Of a stretch of 64,000 nt of DNA, positions 8,946 to 19,086 are shown in pieces. Under the pieces are notes generated by a model. That model was not told the DNA's origin, searched no databases, and saw nothing but the letters and a program-made list of their open reading frames with translations. The position numbers were made by a program, and so were the translations under genes. Every line of letters starts with the position of its first letter. The stretch's first letter is position 1. Source of the stretch: Pacificitalea manganoxidans. Its GTDB lineage: Bacteria; Pseudomonadota; Alphaproteobacteria; Rhodobacterales; Rhodobacteraceae. The DNA lies in NCBI RefSeq assembly GCF_002504165.1, contig NZ_CP021404.1, positions 186,001 to 250,000 on the forward strand, read 5' to 3'.

Positions 8946-9977
8946 ATGAAGAAATTTACCGTTGCAGCTGCGACTCTGCTCAGCATGTCGGTGTCGAGCA
9001 TGGCGCTCGCACAGGATGGCCTGACCGTCGGTGTCAGCTGGTCCAACTTTCAGGAAGAGCGTTGGAAGACCGACGAAGCGGCGATCAAGTCGGCGCTCGA
9101 TGCGGCCGGTGCCGAATACGTCTCGTCCGACGCGCAAAGCTCCTCGGCCAAACAGCTGTCCGACGTGGAAAGCCTGATCGCCCAAGGCGTCGACGCCCTG
9201 ATCATCCTCGCCCAAGACAGCCAAGCCATCGGCCCCGCCGTTCAACAGGCCGCCGACGAAGGCATCCCGGTCGTGGGCTACGACCGCCTGATCGACGATC
9301 CCCGCGCCTTCTACCTGACCTTCGACAACGTGGAAGTGGGCCGCATGCAGGCCCGCGCCGTGCTGGAGCAGGCCCCCGAAGGCAACTACGTCATGATCAA
9401 GGGTTCGCCCACCGATCCCAACGCGGACTTCCTCCGCGGTGGCCAGCAGGAAGTGCTGCAGGACGCCATCGACAGCGGCAAGATCACGATCGTGGGCGAG
9501 GCCTATACCGATGCGTGGCTGCCCGCCAACGCACAGCGCAACATGGAGCAGATCCTGACCGCGCAGGACAACGCCGTGGATGCTGTCGTGGCGTCGAACG
9601 ATGGCACCGCCGGTGGCGCCGTGGCCGCGCTGACCGCGCAGGGCATGGACGGTATCCCGGTGTCGGGTCAGGACGGCGATCACGCCGCGCTGAACCGCGT
9701 CGCCAAAGGCACCCAGACCGTCAGCGTGTGGAAGGATGCCCGTGAACTGGGCAAACGCGCCGCTGAGATCGCGGTGAGCCTTGCCGATGGCACCGCCCCG
9801 ATGGATGTCGAAGGCGCCGAGGCGTGGACCTCCCCCGCGGGCACCGAACTGACGGCTGTGTTTCTCGACCCGATCCCGGTCACGCAGGACAACCTGAACG
9901 TGGTCGTGGACGCGGGCTGGATCGAAAAAGACGCGCTGTGTCAGGGCGTCACGGACGGCCCCGCCGTCTGCAACTGA
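8946..9977 (+). CDS. xylF: Xylose ABC transporter, periplasmic substrate-binding protein
   Basis: A 343-residue periplasmic binding protein of the LacI-like sugar-binding fold with a signal peptide (about residues 1-22, ending MALAQ). VGVSWSNFQEERWKTDE and the domain-crossing VASNDGTAGG and SGQDGDHAAL segments are characteristic of XylF proteins. The ATG at 8946 was chosen because GGGAGGA precedes it and the signal peptide begins there. An in-frame ATG at 8877 lies inside the operator-like dyad. A terminator-like hairpin follows the gene, which would allow more binding protein than permease. Confidence 0.92.
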   Translation: MKKFTVAAATLLSMSVSSMALAQDGLTVGVSWSNFQEERWKTDEAAIKSALDAAGAEYVSSDAQSSSAKQLSDVESLIAQGVDALIILAQDSQAIGPAVQQAADEGIPVVGYDRLIDDPRAFYLTFDNVEVGRMQARAVLEQAPEGNYVMIKGSPTDPNADFLRGGQQEVLQDAIDSGKITIVGEAYTDAWLPANAQRNMEQILTAQDNAVDAVVASNDGTAGGAVAALTAQGMDGIPVSGQDGDHAALNRVAKGTQTVSVWKDARELGKRAAEIAVSLADGTAPMDVEGAEAWTSPAGTELTAVFLDPIPVTQDNLNVVVDAGWIEKDALCQGVTDGPAVCN

Positions 9978-10006
9978 TCCACGCCACACGGCATGTTTTA
10001 AGATCG

Positions 10007-10040
10007 GGCCGCCCTTCCTCGGAGCGGGGCGGCCTTTTTT
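10007..10040 (+). terminator. Hairpin terminator between xylF and xylH (attenuating)
   Basis: A perfect 8-bp stem (GGCCGCCC at 10007-10014, GGGCGGCC at 10027-10034) is followed by six T residues. It sits inside the transporter operon, so it probably lets only part of transcription through. This is a common way to make binding protein in excess. Confidence 0.8.
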
Positions 10041-10079
10041 GCACCCAAATTCCTGAAACCCTGGACCCGGAGGACCGTC

Positions 10080-11393
10080 ATGGCTGAGCAGACCGCACCC
10101 GCCAGCACCCAGACGACCGCCAAGCCGACGCCGCGCCGCAACTTTGCGCAGGTGCTCGAACTCGATACCCGTCTTCTCGGGATGATCGGGGCGTTCATCC
10201 TGATGTGCATCGGCTTTGACCTGTTCACCGACGGGCGGTTCCTGACCGCGCGCAACATCTTCAACCTGACAATCCAGACCGTGTCCGTCGCGATCATGGC
10301 CACCGGCATGGTTTTCGTCATCGTGACCCGGCATATCGATCTGAGCGTCGGCTCGCTACTGGCGACCTGTTCCGCCGTGATGGCGATGACGCAGACACAG
10401 ATCGTGCCGGACATGCTGGGCATGGGGCTGAACCACCCGCTGACATGGGTCATCGCGCTGGTTGTGGGGCTGATCGCCGGCGGGCTCATCGGGGCGTTTC
10501 AGGGATGGCTCATCGGCTATCTGTTGATCCCGTCCTTTATCGTGACGCTGGGCGGTTTGCTCGTCTGGCGCAACGTGGCGTGGTATCTGACCAGCGGCCA
10601 GACGATCGGCCCGCTCGACGCGAGTTTCATGCGGCTGGGCGGGATCAACGGCACGCTGGGTGTGACGTGGTCTTGGGTTGTGGCCGTGGTTTGTGCCGTG
10701 GCTGCCGTGGCTGCGTTGTGGAATGCGCGTCGCAACAAAATCCGGCATGATTTCCCGGTGAAACCGGTCTGGGCCGAAGCGCTGATGTCGCTATTCGCCG
10801 TGGCCGCGATCATGGGGTTCGTCGCGATCCTCGCGTCCTACGAAATCCCAAGCCGCCGGCTCGAACGCATGTTCGAAGCGCGTGGCGAGGTGATGCCCGA
10901 AGGCTTTACCACCGGCTACGGTCTGCCGCTGTCCGTGCTGATCCTGATCCTTGTCGCCGTGGCGATGACCATCGTGGCGCGGCGCACCCGGCTGGGGCGC
11001 TACATCTTTGCCACCGGCGGTAACCCGGATGCAGCCGAACTGTCGGGCATCAACACCCGGCTCCTGACGGTCAAGGTTTTTGCCATCATGGGCATGCTGG
11101 CGGCGCTCTCCGCCGCTGTGGCCTCCGCCCGTCTGACGAACCACGCCAATGACATCGGCACGCTCGACGAGCTGCGTGTGATCGCGGCGGCGGTGATCGG
11201 CGGCACGGCTCTATCCGGCGGGTTCGGCACGATCTATGGCGCCATTCTCGGCGCGCTGATCATGCAGTCGCTGCAATCGGGCATGGCCATGGTGGGCGTC
11301 GACGCGCCGTTCCAGAACATCGTCGTCGGCTCCGTGCTGGTGCTGGCTGTGCTCATCGACATCATCTATCGGAAGCGGGCGGGAGTGAAATGA
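10080..11393 (+). CDS. xylH: Xylose ABC transporter, permease
   Basis: A 437-residue, very hydrophobic inner-membrane permease of the BPD_transp_2/RbsC-XylH family. The EAA-like cytoplasmic region [16 protein letters not shown] and the [20 protein letters not shown] segment are typical. The length and the extended central loop (about residues 210-300) fit XylH better than the shorter RbsC. It follows xylF after a terminator-like hairpin, has GGAGG upstream of its ATG, and overlaps the start of the ATPase gene by an ATGA junction. Confidence 0.92.
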   Translation: MAEQTAPASTQTTAKPTPRRNFAQVLELDTRLLGMIGAFILMCIGFDLFTDGRFLTARNIFNLTIQTVSVAIMATGMVFVIVTRHIDLSVGSLLATCSAVMAMTQTQIVPDMLGMGLNHPLTWVIALVVGLIAGGLIGAFQGWLIGYLLIPSFIVTLGGLLVWRNVAWYLTSGQTIGPLDASFMRLGGINGTLGVTWSWVVAVVCAVAAVAALWNARRNKIRHDFPVKPVWAEALMSLFAVAAIMGFVAILASYEIPSRRLERMFEARGEVMPEGFTTGYGLPLSVLILILVAVAMTIVARRTRLGRYIFATGGNPDAAELSGINTRLLTVKVFAIMGMLAALSAAVASARLTNHANDIGTLDELRVIAAAVIGGTALSGGFGTIYGAILGALIMQSLQSGMAMVGVDAPFQNIVVGSVLVLAVLIDIIYRKRAGVK

Positions 11394-12154
11394 TGGCTGA
11401 CACGCAACAGACACCCCTTGTCGAAATGCGCAACATTTCGATCGCCTTCGGCGGCGTGAAGGCCGTCGATCACGTCAGCGTCGATCTGATGCCCGGTGAG
11501 GTCGTGGGGCTTTTGGGCCATAACGGCGCTGGCAAATCGACCCTGATCAAGATCCTGTCGGGTGCCTATCAGGCTGATGAGGGCGAGATCTTTATCAACG
11601 GCGAAAAGGCGACGATCACCAACCCGCGGGATGCCCGGAAATACAACATCGAGACGATCTACCAGACCTTGGCGCTTGCCGATAATCTGGACGCGGCCTC
11701 GAACCTGTTTCTGGGTCGGGAACTGGTATCGCCGCTGGGCTTTGTCGACGATGACGCGATGGAGGCTGAGACGCGCAAGATCATGCAGCGCCTCAACCCC
11801 AATTTCACCAAGTTCGCAGCCCCGGTCAGCGCGCTGTCGGGTGGCCAGCGGCAATCCGTGGCAATTGCGCGGGCCGTCTATTTCAACGCCCGCATCCTGA
11901 TCATGGACGAACCCACCGCCGCGCTTGGCCCGCATGAGACGCAGATGGTGTCGGAACTGATCCAGCAACTGAAAGCTGACGGTATCGGCATCTTCCTGAT
12001 CTCGCATGACATCCACGACGTGATGCATCTGTGCGACCGCGCCTCGGTGATGAAGAACGGTGAACTGGTCGGCACGGTCGATGTGTCCGACGTGACCGAC
12101 GATGATCTGCTGGGGATGATCATCCTCGGCAAACATCCGAAGAAGGCCGCCTGA
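11390..12154 (+). CDS. xylG: Xylose ABC transporter, single-domain ATP-binding protein
   Basis: A 254-residue ATPase with Walker [10 protein letters not shown], signature [14 protein letters not shown] and Walker [13 protein letters not shown]. Classical XylG, RbsA and AraG have two fused ATPase domains of about 500 residues. This protein has only one, so it would act as a homodimer, as in FrcA-type sugar transporters of alphaproteobacteria. The start overlaps the xylH stop as ATGA, and a second ATG three bases on is equally possible. A strong terminator follows at 12187-12215, ending the unit. Confidence 0.88.
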   Translation: MMADTQQTPLVEMRNISIAFGGVKAVDHVSVDLMPGEVVGLLGHNGAGKSTLIKILSGAYQADEGEIFINGEKATITNPRDARKYNIETIYQTLALADNLDAASNLFLGRELVSPLGFVDDDAMEAETRKIMQRLNPNFTKFAAPVSALSGGQRQSVAIARAVYFNARILIMDEPTAALGPHETQMVSELIQQLKADGIGIFLISHDIHDVMHLCDRASVMKNGELVGTVDVSDVTDDDLLGMIILGKHPKKAA

Positions 12155-12186
12155 CAAGCGTTGCGGCGCCAAGCGGTGAGGATGAA

Positions 12187-12215
12187 ACGCCAGCCCCTGT
12201 GGGCTGGCGTTTTTC
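12187..12215 (+). terminator. Rho-independent terminator after xylG
   Basis: A 10-bp perfect stem (ACGCCAGCCC and GGGCTGGCGT) with a CTGT loop is followed by a T run, 33 bases after the xylG stop. Confidence 0.88.
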
Positions 12216-12242
12216 GTAGGGACCGGCGCGCGACGGGGTGAG

Positions 12243-12282
12243 CGCATCCGCCCGCGAACAAGGCGAAGCCGCGCGGGCGAGC
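12243..12282. repeat. Palindromic repeat unit A, copy 1
   Basis: The unit has CGCCCGCG and CGCGGGCG arms around a centre with AACAAGGC. It is nearly identical to 12386-12427, apart from small insertions in the loop. Confidence 0.55.
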
Positions 12283-12296
12283 ACTTCGGTTGGGAT

Positions 12297-12340
12297 CAAG
12301 CGCACCCGCTCATCCGTCAGCGCCATTCCCCAGGCAGGCT
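12297..12340. repeat. Repeat unit B, copy 1
   Basis: The unit runs from a GCGCACCCGCTCA segment to a GGCAGGCT segment. A diverged copy with the same order of blocks is at 12504-12547. Confidence 0.45.
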
Positions 12341-12385
12341 GGTGTGGCAATTAAAATGTCCACGCCCGACAGCCTTCGAGCTACG

Positions 12386-12427
12386 CGCACCCGCCCGCGA
12401 ACAAGGCCGAAGGCCGCGCGGGCGAGC
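12386..12427. repeat. Palindromic repeat unit A, copy 2
   Basis: This is the second copy of the CGCCCGCG...CGCGGGCG unit, about 143 bases after the first. The central bases are expanded symmetrically (GGCCGAAGGCC), which keeps the potential to fold. Confidence 0.55.
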
Positions 12428-12456
12428 GCCTGCCCGTCCCTGCGGGCTGGCGCTTT
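12425..12456 (+). terminator. Terminator-like hairpin in the non-coding region
   Basis: The arms AGCGCC-T-GCCCG and CGGGC-T-GGCGCT pair with one T-T mismatch and are followed by TTT. It follows repeat unit A directly. It could be a remnant of a terminator or part of the repeat element. Confidence 0.45.
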
Positions 12457-12503
12457 GCCATCTCACGCTGACCTCGGAGCGGAGAGGGATGTGGCTGGCA
12501 TAA

Positions 12504-12547
12504 AGCACACCCGCTCAACCCATAGAGCGCCATCCCCCGGGCAGGCT
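12504..12547. repeat. Repeat unit B, copy 2
   Basis: This is the diverged partner of 12297-12340, sharing the CACCCGCTCA, GCGCCAT and GGCAGGCT blocks in order. Confidence 0.4.
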
Positions 12548-12611
12548 CATGTTGCGCTCATTTGGTGGCAGGAGATGTCGCACTCCCCTCAACTCAGGTT
12601 TCACCGCCTGC

Positions 12612-13865
<1,254 letters not shown>

Positions 13866-14717
13866 ATGACGCGCCGCACCGAGATCCCGGCCTTCGCGCT
13901 TTATGGGGAGCGCGCGGGCCTGCCCGACCTTTTGCATGTGGAAACGATCCGCGACCGGGCCGGGCCGCTGGATTGGGAAATCGCCATGCACAGGCATCCC
14001 TCATTGGTGCAGTTTCTCTGGCTAGACACAGGTGGCGGGGCGCTGCGGCTGGATGGGGGAACGCACGAGTTTGGCCCCGGCACCGCGATTTTCCTGCCGC
14101 GGCTCTGTCCGCATGGGTTCCGCTTCAGCCCCGGCGCGCAAGGTCTGGTCGTCACGCTGCCCGTTGCTGCGCTGACCGAGGCGATGGAACAGGCCGCCGC
14201 CGATCTGGTCGCACCGTGGTTGGGGGCAGCGGATGCGCAATTCACGGCGCTTATGCAGGAGATCGCGCGGGAACACGCAGCCCGCGACCCTTACCGGACA
14301 GAGGCGCTGCGCGCGCGGATCGTGCTGTTGGCGCTGTGGGCTATTCGGGCCAGCGGTGGCATCGCCGCGCGGCAGCCGCGCTCGGCCTACGGGGGGCTCG
14401 TCACCGCGTTTCTGGATTTGCTGGAGCGTGAATTCCGTGCGCAGAAGGAAACGGTGTTCTATGCCGCGGCGCTGCACCGCACAGCCTCGCATCTGACCCG
14501 CGCGTGTAAGGCCGTGACCGGCCAGACCGCATCGGCGCTGATCCGCGAGCGCGTGATGCTCGAAGCGCGCCGCGAACTGGCCTACACCGCCCGGCGGGTG
14601 GCGGAGATCGGTTATGATCTGGGCTACGAAGATCCCGCGCATTTCGCCAAGGCCTTCCGCGCCGCTACCGGCCATGCGCCGCGCGATTTCCGTGCGCAGG
14701 TTGCCCGCGGCTCCTAA
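13866..14717 (+). CDS. pobR: AraC-family regulator, likely activator of pobA (PobR-like)
   Basis: A 283-residue protein with an N-terminal cupin-like effector domain (MHRHPSLVQFLWLDTG, then IFLPRLCPHGF) and a C-terminal AraC/XylS DNA-binding domain: YAAALHRTASHLTRACKAVTG for the first helix-turn-helix, and VAEIGYDLGYEDPAHFAKAF for the second. PobR proteins of the AraC type are known from Rhizobiaceae and Azotobacter. The ATG at 13866 was chosen because the frame upstream runs back through pobA without a sensible start. 4-hydroxybenzoate is the expected effector from context. Confidence 0.82.
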   Translation: MTRRTEIPAFALYGERAGLPDLLHVETIRDRAGPLDWEIAMHRHPSLVQFLWLDTGGGALRLDGGTHEFGPGTAIFLPRLCPHGFRFSPGAQGLVVTLPVAALTEAMEQAAADLVAPWLGAADAQFTALMQEIAREHAARDPYRTEALRARIVLLALWAIRASGGIAARQPRSAYGGLVTAFLDLLEREFRAQKETVFYAAALHRTASHLTRACKAVTGQTASALIRERVMLEARRELAYTARRVAEIGYDLGYEDPAHFAKAFRAATGHAPRDFRAQVARGS

Positions 14718-14774
14718 CCGATTGGCAATCTATAAGCGCTAGGCAGGGCCATCCGCTTTGCCAAGGAATGCCTG

Positions 14775-15674
14775 ATGCGCGACACGGTTACCATTCTGCT
14801 GGCCCTCTATCAGGGGGAAACCTACCTGCCGGCACAGCTAAGCAGCCTGCTGCGATTGACCGGGCCTCGTTGGCGTTTGCTGGTCTCGGACGACGGGTCC
14901 GATGATGATGGGCCGGCCCTGCTACACCGGTTCGCGACGCGGGTGGGGCGCGATATCCGCCTAATTGACGGTCCGGGGCAGGGACATGCGGCCAATTTTA
15001 TGCATTTACTTGGACAGGCGCCGCCGGGGCCTGTCGCTTTCTGCGATCAGGACGATGTGTGGTTTCCCGACAAACTTGACCGCGCAATGCGGGCGCTGGC
15101 TCCGCTAGGCGACCGGCCGGGCATGTATTGTGGCCGCAGCTGTGTCACCGCAGCGGATCTGAGCCCCACGCATCTGTCGCGGCTGCCGCGCCTGCCGCCA
15201 AGTTTCGGCAATGCGCTGGTGCAAAGCCTCGCGGGTGGCAACACCATCGTGCTGAATCGGGCCGGGGCTGATCTGCTGCGTCGATGCCTGCCCCGCACAG
15301 CCCCCGCGGCGCATGACTGGTGGGCGTATCAGGTGATGACCGGCTGCAACGGCAGTGTGCTTTATGATCCGCAGCCCGCGCTGGCCTATCGTCAGCACGG
15401 CGGCAACGCGGTGGGAGACAATCGCGCCCTCTCGGCGCGGGCCAAGCGGGGTCTGGCCCTGCTGACGGGTCGGTTCCGCGCGGATGTGGAGCGGCAGATG
15501 TTCGCGTTGAATGCCGCCCGCCCGTGGATGACCCCGGACGCGCGCGCCCAGATGGATCGTTTCATCGCCGGGCGGGCGAGCGGCGCGACGGGGTTCTGGC
15601 GGTCCGGCGCGCACCGTCAGGGGATGGGGGGCACGCTGGCTCTTGGCGTGGCGGCGGCGCTGGGTCGGATTTGA
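14775..15674 (+). CDS. Family 2 glycosyltransferase (rhamnosyltransferase-like)
   Basis: A 299-residue GT-A enzyme. ILLALYQGETYL and VSDDGSDDDG form the nucleotide-sugar region, AFCDQDDVWFPDKL carries the metal-binding DQDD/DxD site typical of rhamnosyltransferase-like GT2 proteins, and AHDWWAYQVM contains the likely base region. Donor and acceptor sugars cannot be read from sequence. AAGGA precedes the ATG. It stands just upstream of the RTX protease gene and fits the polysaccharide island that follows. Confidence 0.82.
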   Translation: MRDTVTILLALYQGETYLPAQLSSLLRLTGPRWRLLVSDDGSDDDGPALLHRFATRVGRDIRLIDGPGQGHAANFMHLLGQAPPGPVAFCDQDDVWFPDKLDRAMRALAPLGDRPGMYCGRSCVTAADLSPTHLSRLPRLPPSFGNALVQSLAGGNTIVLNRAGADLLRRCLPRTAPAAHDWWAYQVMTGCNGSVLYDPQPALAYRQHGGNAVGDNRALSARAKRGLALLTGRFRADVERQMFALNAARPWMTPDARAQMDRFIAGRASGATGFWRSGAHRQGMGGTLALGVAAALGRI

Positions 15675-15765
15675 AAGGATTGCCCGGTTTGGGCCATGAT
15701 TGCTTAAACGTTTCGAAAGGCTGAGCAGCGCAAGACAAGGTCGGTGATTATGCGAGGACTGACCT

Positions 15766-18405
15766 ATGAAACCGACCGACCCGCTCTATGCGTCGCAATG
15801 GCATTTCGATCTGCTGGGCGATATCGAAACCATCTGGGATGACTATTCCGGCGCGGGGGTAAAGGTGGGTGTCTTCGACACCGGGACCGAGGCGGATCAC
15901 CCCGACCTTGACGACAATTACGACGAAACCCTGCATTACGACGGGCGCTCGGGGCGGGGCCGGGATGATGGCCAGCCCAATGGAAGCGGCGACGGTCACG
16001 GCACGGCCTGCGCAGGCTTGATCGCTGCGGAAGCCAACGACATCGGCGGCGTCGGTGTGGCGTGGGGTGCAACCGTGGCAGGGGTTGATTACCTCAACCA
16101 CCTGCAACACTACATCTCCTCCGACCGGGAAACCTACATCGACTCGGTCGAACACGCCGCGAACTTCGATGTCGTCAGCAATAGCTGGGGGGCTCTTGGA
16201 ACCTATAGCTCCGCACAGGATATCGGTGACACCAACACCGGCGCGCAGATCACGCATAGGGCGTTCGTCCACGCAGCCGAAACCGGGCGGGACGGGCTTG
16301 GCACCCTGATTACCAAGGCGGCAGGCAACGACGCGCATAGCAGCTCCATTCAGGGATCGCACCGGACCTATGGCAATGCCCAGGGCGAGGGCTTGAACAA
16401 CTCCGAGGTGGTGTTGGTCGTCGCCGCCACACAGAAAAGCGGCCTGCCGCAATCCTATTCCAACTGGGGGTCGAACGTGTCGATTACCGCGCCTGCGGCC
16501 TCTGTCACCACCGACATGACCGATGGCGGCTATTCCTACGGGGACCACACCACTGGTTTCGGCGGAACGTCCGCCGCGACCCCCGTGGTTGCCGGTGTGA
16601 TCGGGCTGATGCTGGAGGCCGCGCCGGGTCTGGGCTGGCGCGATGTGCACGAAATCCTCGCGATTTCCGCCGCGCAGACCGGGTCCGACTTTGGCGACGG
16701 GCCTTCCGGCTATGAGATGGGCGCGTGGATGTCGAACGGGGCGACCACATGGAATGGTGGTGGGCTCAGCTTCAACATCAGCCACGGTTTCGGCATGGTC
16801 GATGCCTTTGCCGCCGTGCGGATGGCGGAAGTCTGGCAAACCATGCGCCCGGAGGCCGCGACCTCGGCCAATGACCGCACGGCGAGCGGCAGTTGGTCGG
16901 GCCGCAATGACACCATCCCCGACGGCGGTGTTCTGGATGCGGAAATTTCGGTGAGCCGCGACATTACCGTCGAGCATATCTTTGTCACCGTCTCCGTCGA
17001 TCACGCCTATGACGGGGATCTGACGGTGGAGCTGATCGGTCCGGGCGGCGAGACTTATTTGCTGTTCGATCAGGAGCGGGGGCAGGTCGGCTTCGGTGGC
17101 GAATACACCTTTGCGGTGACCGGCGCGCGCGGCATGAGCAGCGCGGGCACTTGGACCGTCCGCCTGACCGATGCGCGCGGCGATGGCGCGGGCACCCTGC
17201 GCGACGCGGTGTTGAGTTTCCGGGGGGCCAGTGCTGATTCCGACAGCGTCCACACCATCACCGATGACTTTCTGGAACTGGCCGATGTGGAAACCGAGCG
17301 GCGCGTGCTGACCGATACCGATGGCGGCACTGACTGGCTGAACCTCGCGGCGCTGGCGGGCGATGTCGCGCTGGATTTGCGGGCAGGGGGCCAATTGCAG
17401 GTCGATGGGCAGAACTGGGCCGAGATCGGTGATGCCGCTGCGTTTGAAAATGTGGTCAGCGGCGATGGGGCCGACATGCTAACGGGCAATGATGGCGACA
17501 ACCGCCTGCTGGGGATGCGCGGTGACGATGTGCTCAGCGGGGGCGCGGGCGCGGACCTGCTGGACGGCGGCGCCGGGCGGGATACAGCCAGCTATGCCGG
17601 CTCCAGCCGAGGGCTCCGCGCCGATCTGCTGCTGAACAGCGAAAATACGGGCGAGGCCGAAGGTGACCGGTATCGCGGGATCGAGGATCTGCTCGGCTCC
17701 GATCATGCCGATGACCTGCGCGGCAATGAGGGGGACAACACGCTCCGCGGCGGGGCTGGGGCTGATTTCATCATGGGTCGCGACGGGGATGACTGGCTCA
17801 TCGGTAATTCCGGGCATGACATCCTTACCGGCAACGCGGGCGATGATCGGCTGCAAGGCTGTGTTGGCAATGACCGTCTGATCGGCGGCGATGGCGATGA
17901 CACGCTAGAAGGCGGAAGCGGCAATGACAGCCTCATCGGTGGCAGCGGCAACAATTGCTACAGCGGCGGGGCGGGACGCGACGTGCTTTATGACGGGTCG
18001 GGCCGGGGTATGCTGTTCGGCGGGGCCGATGCGGACCGCCTGATTGCGGGCGGTGGCAATGACCGTTTGTGGGGGGATGGCGGCGCGGACCGGCTTAACG
18101 GCGGCAACGGCAATGACAGGCTGAACGGTGGCGCGGGCGCGGATTACCTTGTCGGGGGTAGCGGGCGCGATCAGTTCGTCTTCCAAAACGACATGGGTAT
18201 GGACCGGGTTGCTGATTTCAATGACACGCAGGATCGGCTGATGTTCGACAGCGCATTGGTGGGCACTGTCAGCAGTGCCGAGGATCTGGTGTCACGATAC
18301 GGGCAGCAGTCCGACGCGGGGTTCACATTTGACTTCGGCAGCGATGATCAACTGACCCTGCTGGGCTATCATGGCGATCCGACCGGGGCGATTTTGCTGG
18401 TCTGA
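15766..18405 (+). CDS. Kexin/furin-like subtilase with P domain and RTX repeats
   Basis: An 879-residue protein. A peptidase S8 domain spans about residues 25-350, with catalytic Asp38 (GVFDTG), His78 (DGHGTACAG), oxyanion Asn188 and Ser269 (GTSAATP). The segment after the serine resembles kexin/furin. A P (Homo B) domain follows at about 390-487, with DLTVELIGPGG and GTWTVRLTD. From about 565 to 825 there are many glycine/aspartate RTX nonapeptides (GGxGxDxLxGG), then an acidic C-terminal tail. There is no N-terminal signal peptide and no propeptide, so type I secretion with folding in external calcium is expected. No T1SS genes are adjacent. Substrate unknown. Confidence 0.88.
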   Translation: MKPTDPLYASQWHFDLLGDIETIWDDYSGAGVKVGVFDTGTEADHPDLDDNYDETLHYDGRSGRGRDDGQPNGSGDGHGTACAGLIAAEANDIGGVGVAWGATVAGVDYLNHLQHYISSDRETYIDSVEHAANFDVVSNSWGALGTYSSAQDIGDTNTGAQITHRAFVHAAETGRDGLGTLITKAAGNDAHSSSIQGSHRTYGNAQGEGLNNSEVVLVVAATQKSGLPQSYSNWGSNVSITAPAASVTTDMTDGGYSYGDHTTGFGGTSAATPVVAGVIGLMLEAAPGLGWRDVHEILAISAAQTGSDFGDGPSGYEMGAWMSNGATTWNGGGLSFNISHGFGMVDAFAAVRMAEVWQTMRPEAATSANDRTASGSWSGRNDTIPDGGVLDAEISVSRDITVEHIFVTVSVDHAYDGDLTVELIGPGGETYLLFDQERGQVGFGGEYTFAVTGARGMSSAGTWTVRLTDARGDGAGTLRDAVLSFRGASADSDSVHTITDDFLELADVETERRVLTDTDGGTDWLNLAALAGDVALDLRAGGQLQVDGQNWAEIGDAAAFENVVSGDGADMLTGNDGDNRLLGMRGDDVLSGGAGADLLDGGAGRDTASYAGSSRGLRADLLLNSENTGEAEGDRYRGIEDLLGSDHADDLRGNEGDNTLRGGAGADFIMGRDGDDWLIGNSGHDILTGNAGDDRLQGCVGNDRLIGGDGDDTLEGGSGNDSLIGGSGNNCYSGGAGRDVLYDGSGRGMLFGGADADRLIAGGGNDRLWGDGGADRLNGGNGNDRLNGGAGADYLVGGSGRDQFVFQNDMGMDRVADFNDTQDRLMFDSALVGTVSSAEDLVSRYGQQSDAGFTFDFGSDDQLTLLGYHGDPTGAILLV

Positions 18406-18417
18406 CAGGCGACGGGG

Positions 18418-19086
18418 TCAGGCGCCCTCAGGCTCCGGCTCCGTCCGCAGGTTGCGTTCATGGACCAAAATCGCCTCGTTCAGATTGGGGTAATAGGTCA
18501 GGTTTCCGCCCTCCAGCACGGCCCCTGCGGTGCAAAGCCGCTGAAGCATCGGCATCGAATGGCTGACCACGACCGCGCCGCTCGTCGACATGCGGTCGAT
18601 AAGCACCGCCTCGCTTTTTTCGCGGAAAGCGGCATCGCCGACGGACACGACCTCATCCACCAGATAGGTGTCAAACCGGATACCCATTGAGACGGCAAAG
18701 GCCAGCCGGGCCTTCATCCCCGTCGAATAGGTGCGGACCGGGTGATGTATCTGGCGTCCCAAGGCCGCAAACCCCATAGCGAAGTCGAGCAGCTCGTCTG
18801 TGTCGACCCCGTAGATTCGCCCGACGAAGCGCACATTCTGCGCGCCGCTCAAATCAGGATGGAAGCTGCCCTGAAACCCCACCGGCCACGACACCTGCCC
18901 GGTGATCGAAATGCGCCCCCGATCGGGGCGCAGGCTTCCCGCAATCATGCGCAGGAGGGACGATTTGCCAGCGCCGTTGCGGCCCAGAAGTGCGATGCAG
19001 CGGTTGCCGGGTAAGTCGGCTGTGACGTCGCGCGCAACGACCGATCCATTCGGGTAACGCTTGCTGACCTGCTGAAACCGGATCAC
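18418..19086 (-). CDS. kpsT: Capsular polysaccharide ABC exporter, ATP-binding protein (KpsT-like)
   Basis: A 222-residue ATPase of the polysaccharide-exporter subfamily. It has Walker A GRNGAGKSS, the diverged signature YSTGMKARLAFAVSMG and Walker B TYLVDEVVSVGD, all typical of KpsT/CtrD/BexA. It would energise export of a lipid-linked glycan across the inner membrane together with the KpsM-like permease encoded divergently at 20497. The start overlaps the stop of the KpsE-like gene by an ATGA junction, so the two are translated together. Confidence 0.9.
   Translation of the reverse strand: MIRFQQVSKRYPNGSVVARDVTADLPGNRCIALLGRNGAGKSSLLRMIAGSLRPDRGRISITGQVSWPVGFQGSFHPDLSGAQNVRFVGRIYGVDTDELLDFAMGFAALGRQIHHPVRTYSTGMKARLAFAVSMGIRFDTYLVDEVVSVGDAAFREKSEAVLIDRMSTSGAVVVSHSMPMLQRLCTAGAVLEGGNLTYYPNLNEAILVHERNLRTEPEPEGA

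Larger units (their letters stand above)
12155..12611. other. 457-base gene-free region with hairpins and diverged repeats
   Basis: No convincing coding region is present between xylG and pobA. The region holds the xylG terminator, a second terminator-like hairpin (12425-12456), two copies of a GC-rich palindromic unit (12243-12282 and 12386-12427) and two copies of another 44-base unit (12297-12340 and 12504-12547). Short open frames across it have no recognisable domain. Confidence 0.6.

Noticed and set aside
8892-10334. 480-codon minus-strand frame opposite xylF
   Set aside because: It is histidine- and glycine-rich antisense of xylF and the xylF-xylH gap, with no homology.
15748-17394. 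548-codon minus-strand frame opposite the RTX protease
   Set aside because: It is the antisense shadow of a gene with an intact catalytic triad and shows no domain.
17480-18170. Short tandem repeats in the RTX genes (also about 27140-28100) resembling a repeat array
   Set aside because: They are in frame and encode GGxGxD calcium-binding nonapeptides, with no regular spacers, so not a CRISPR array.
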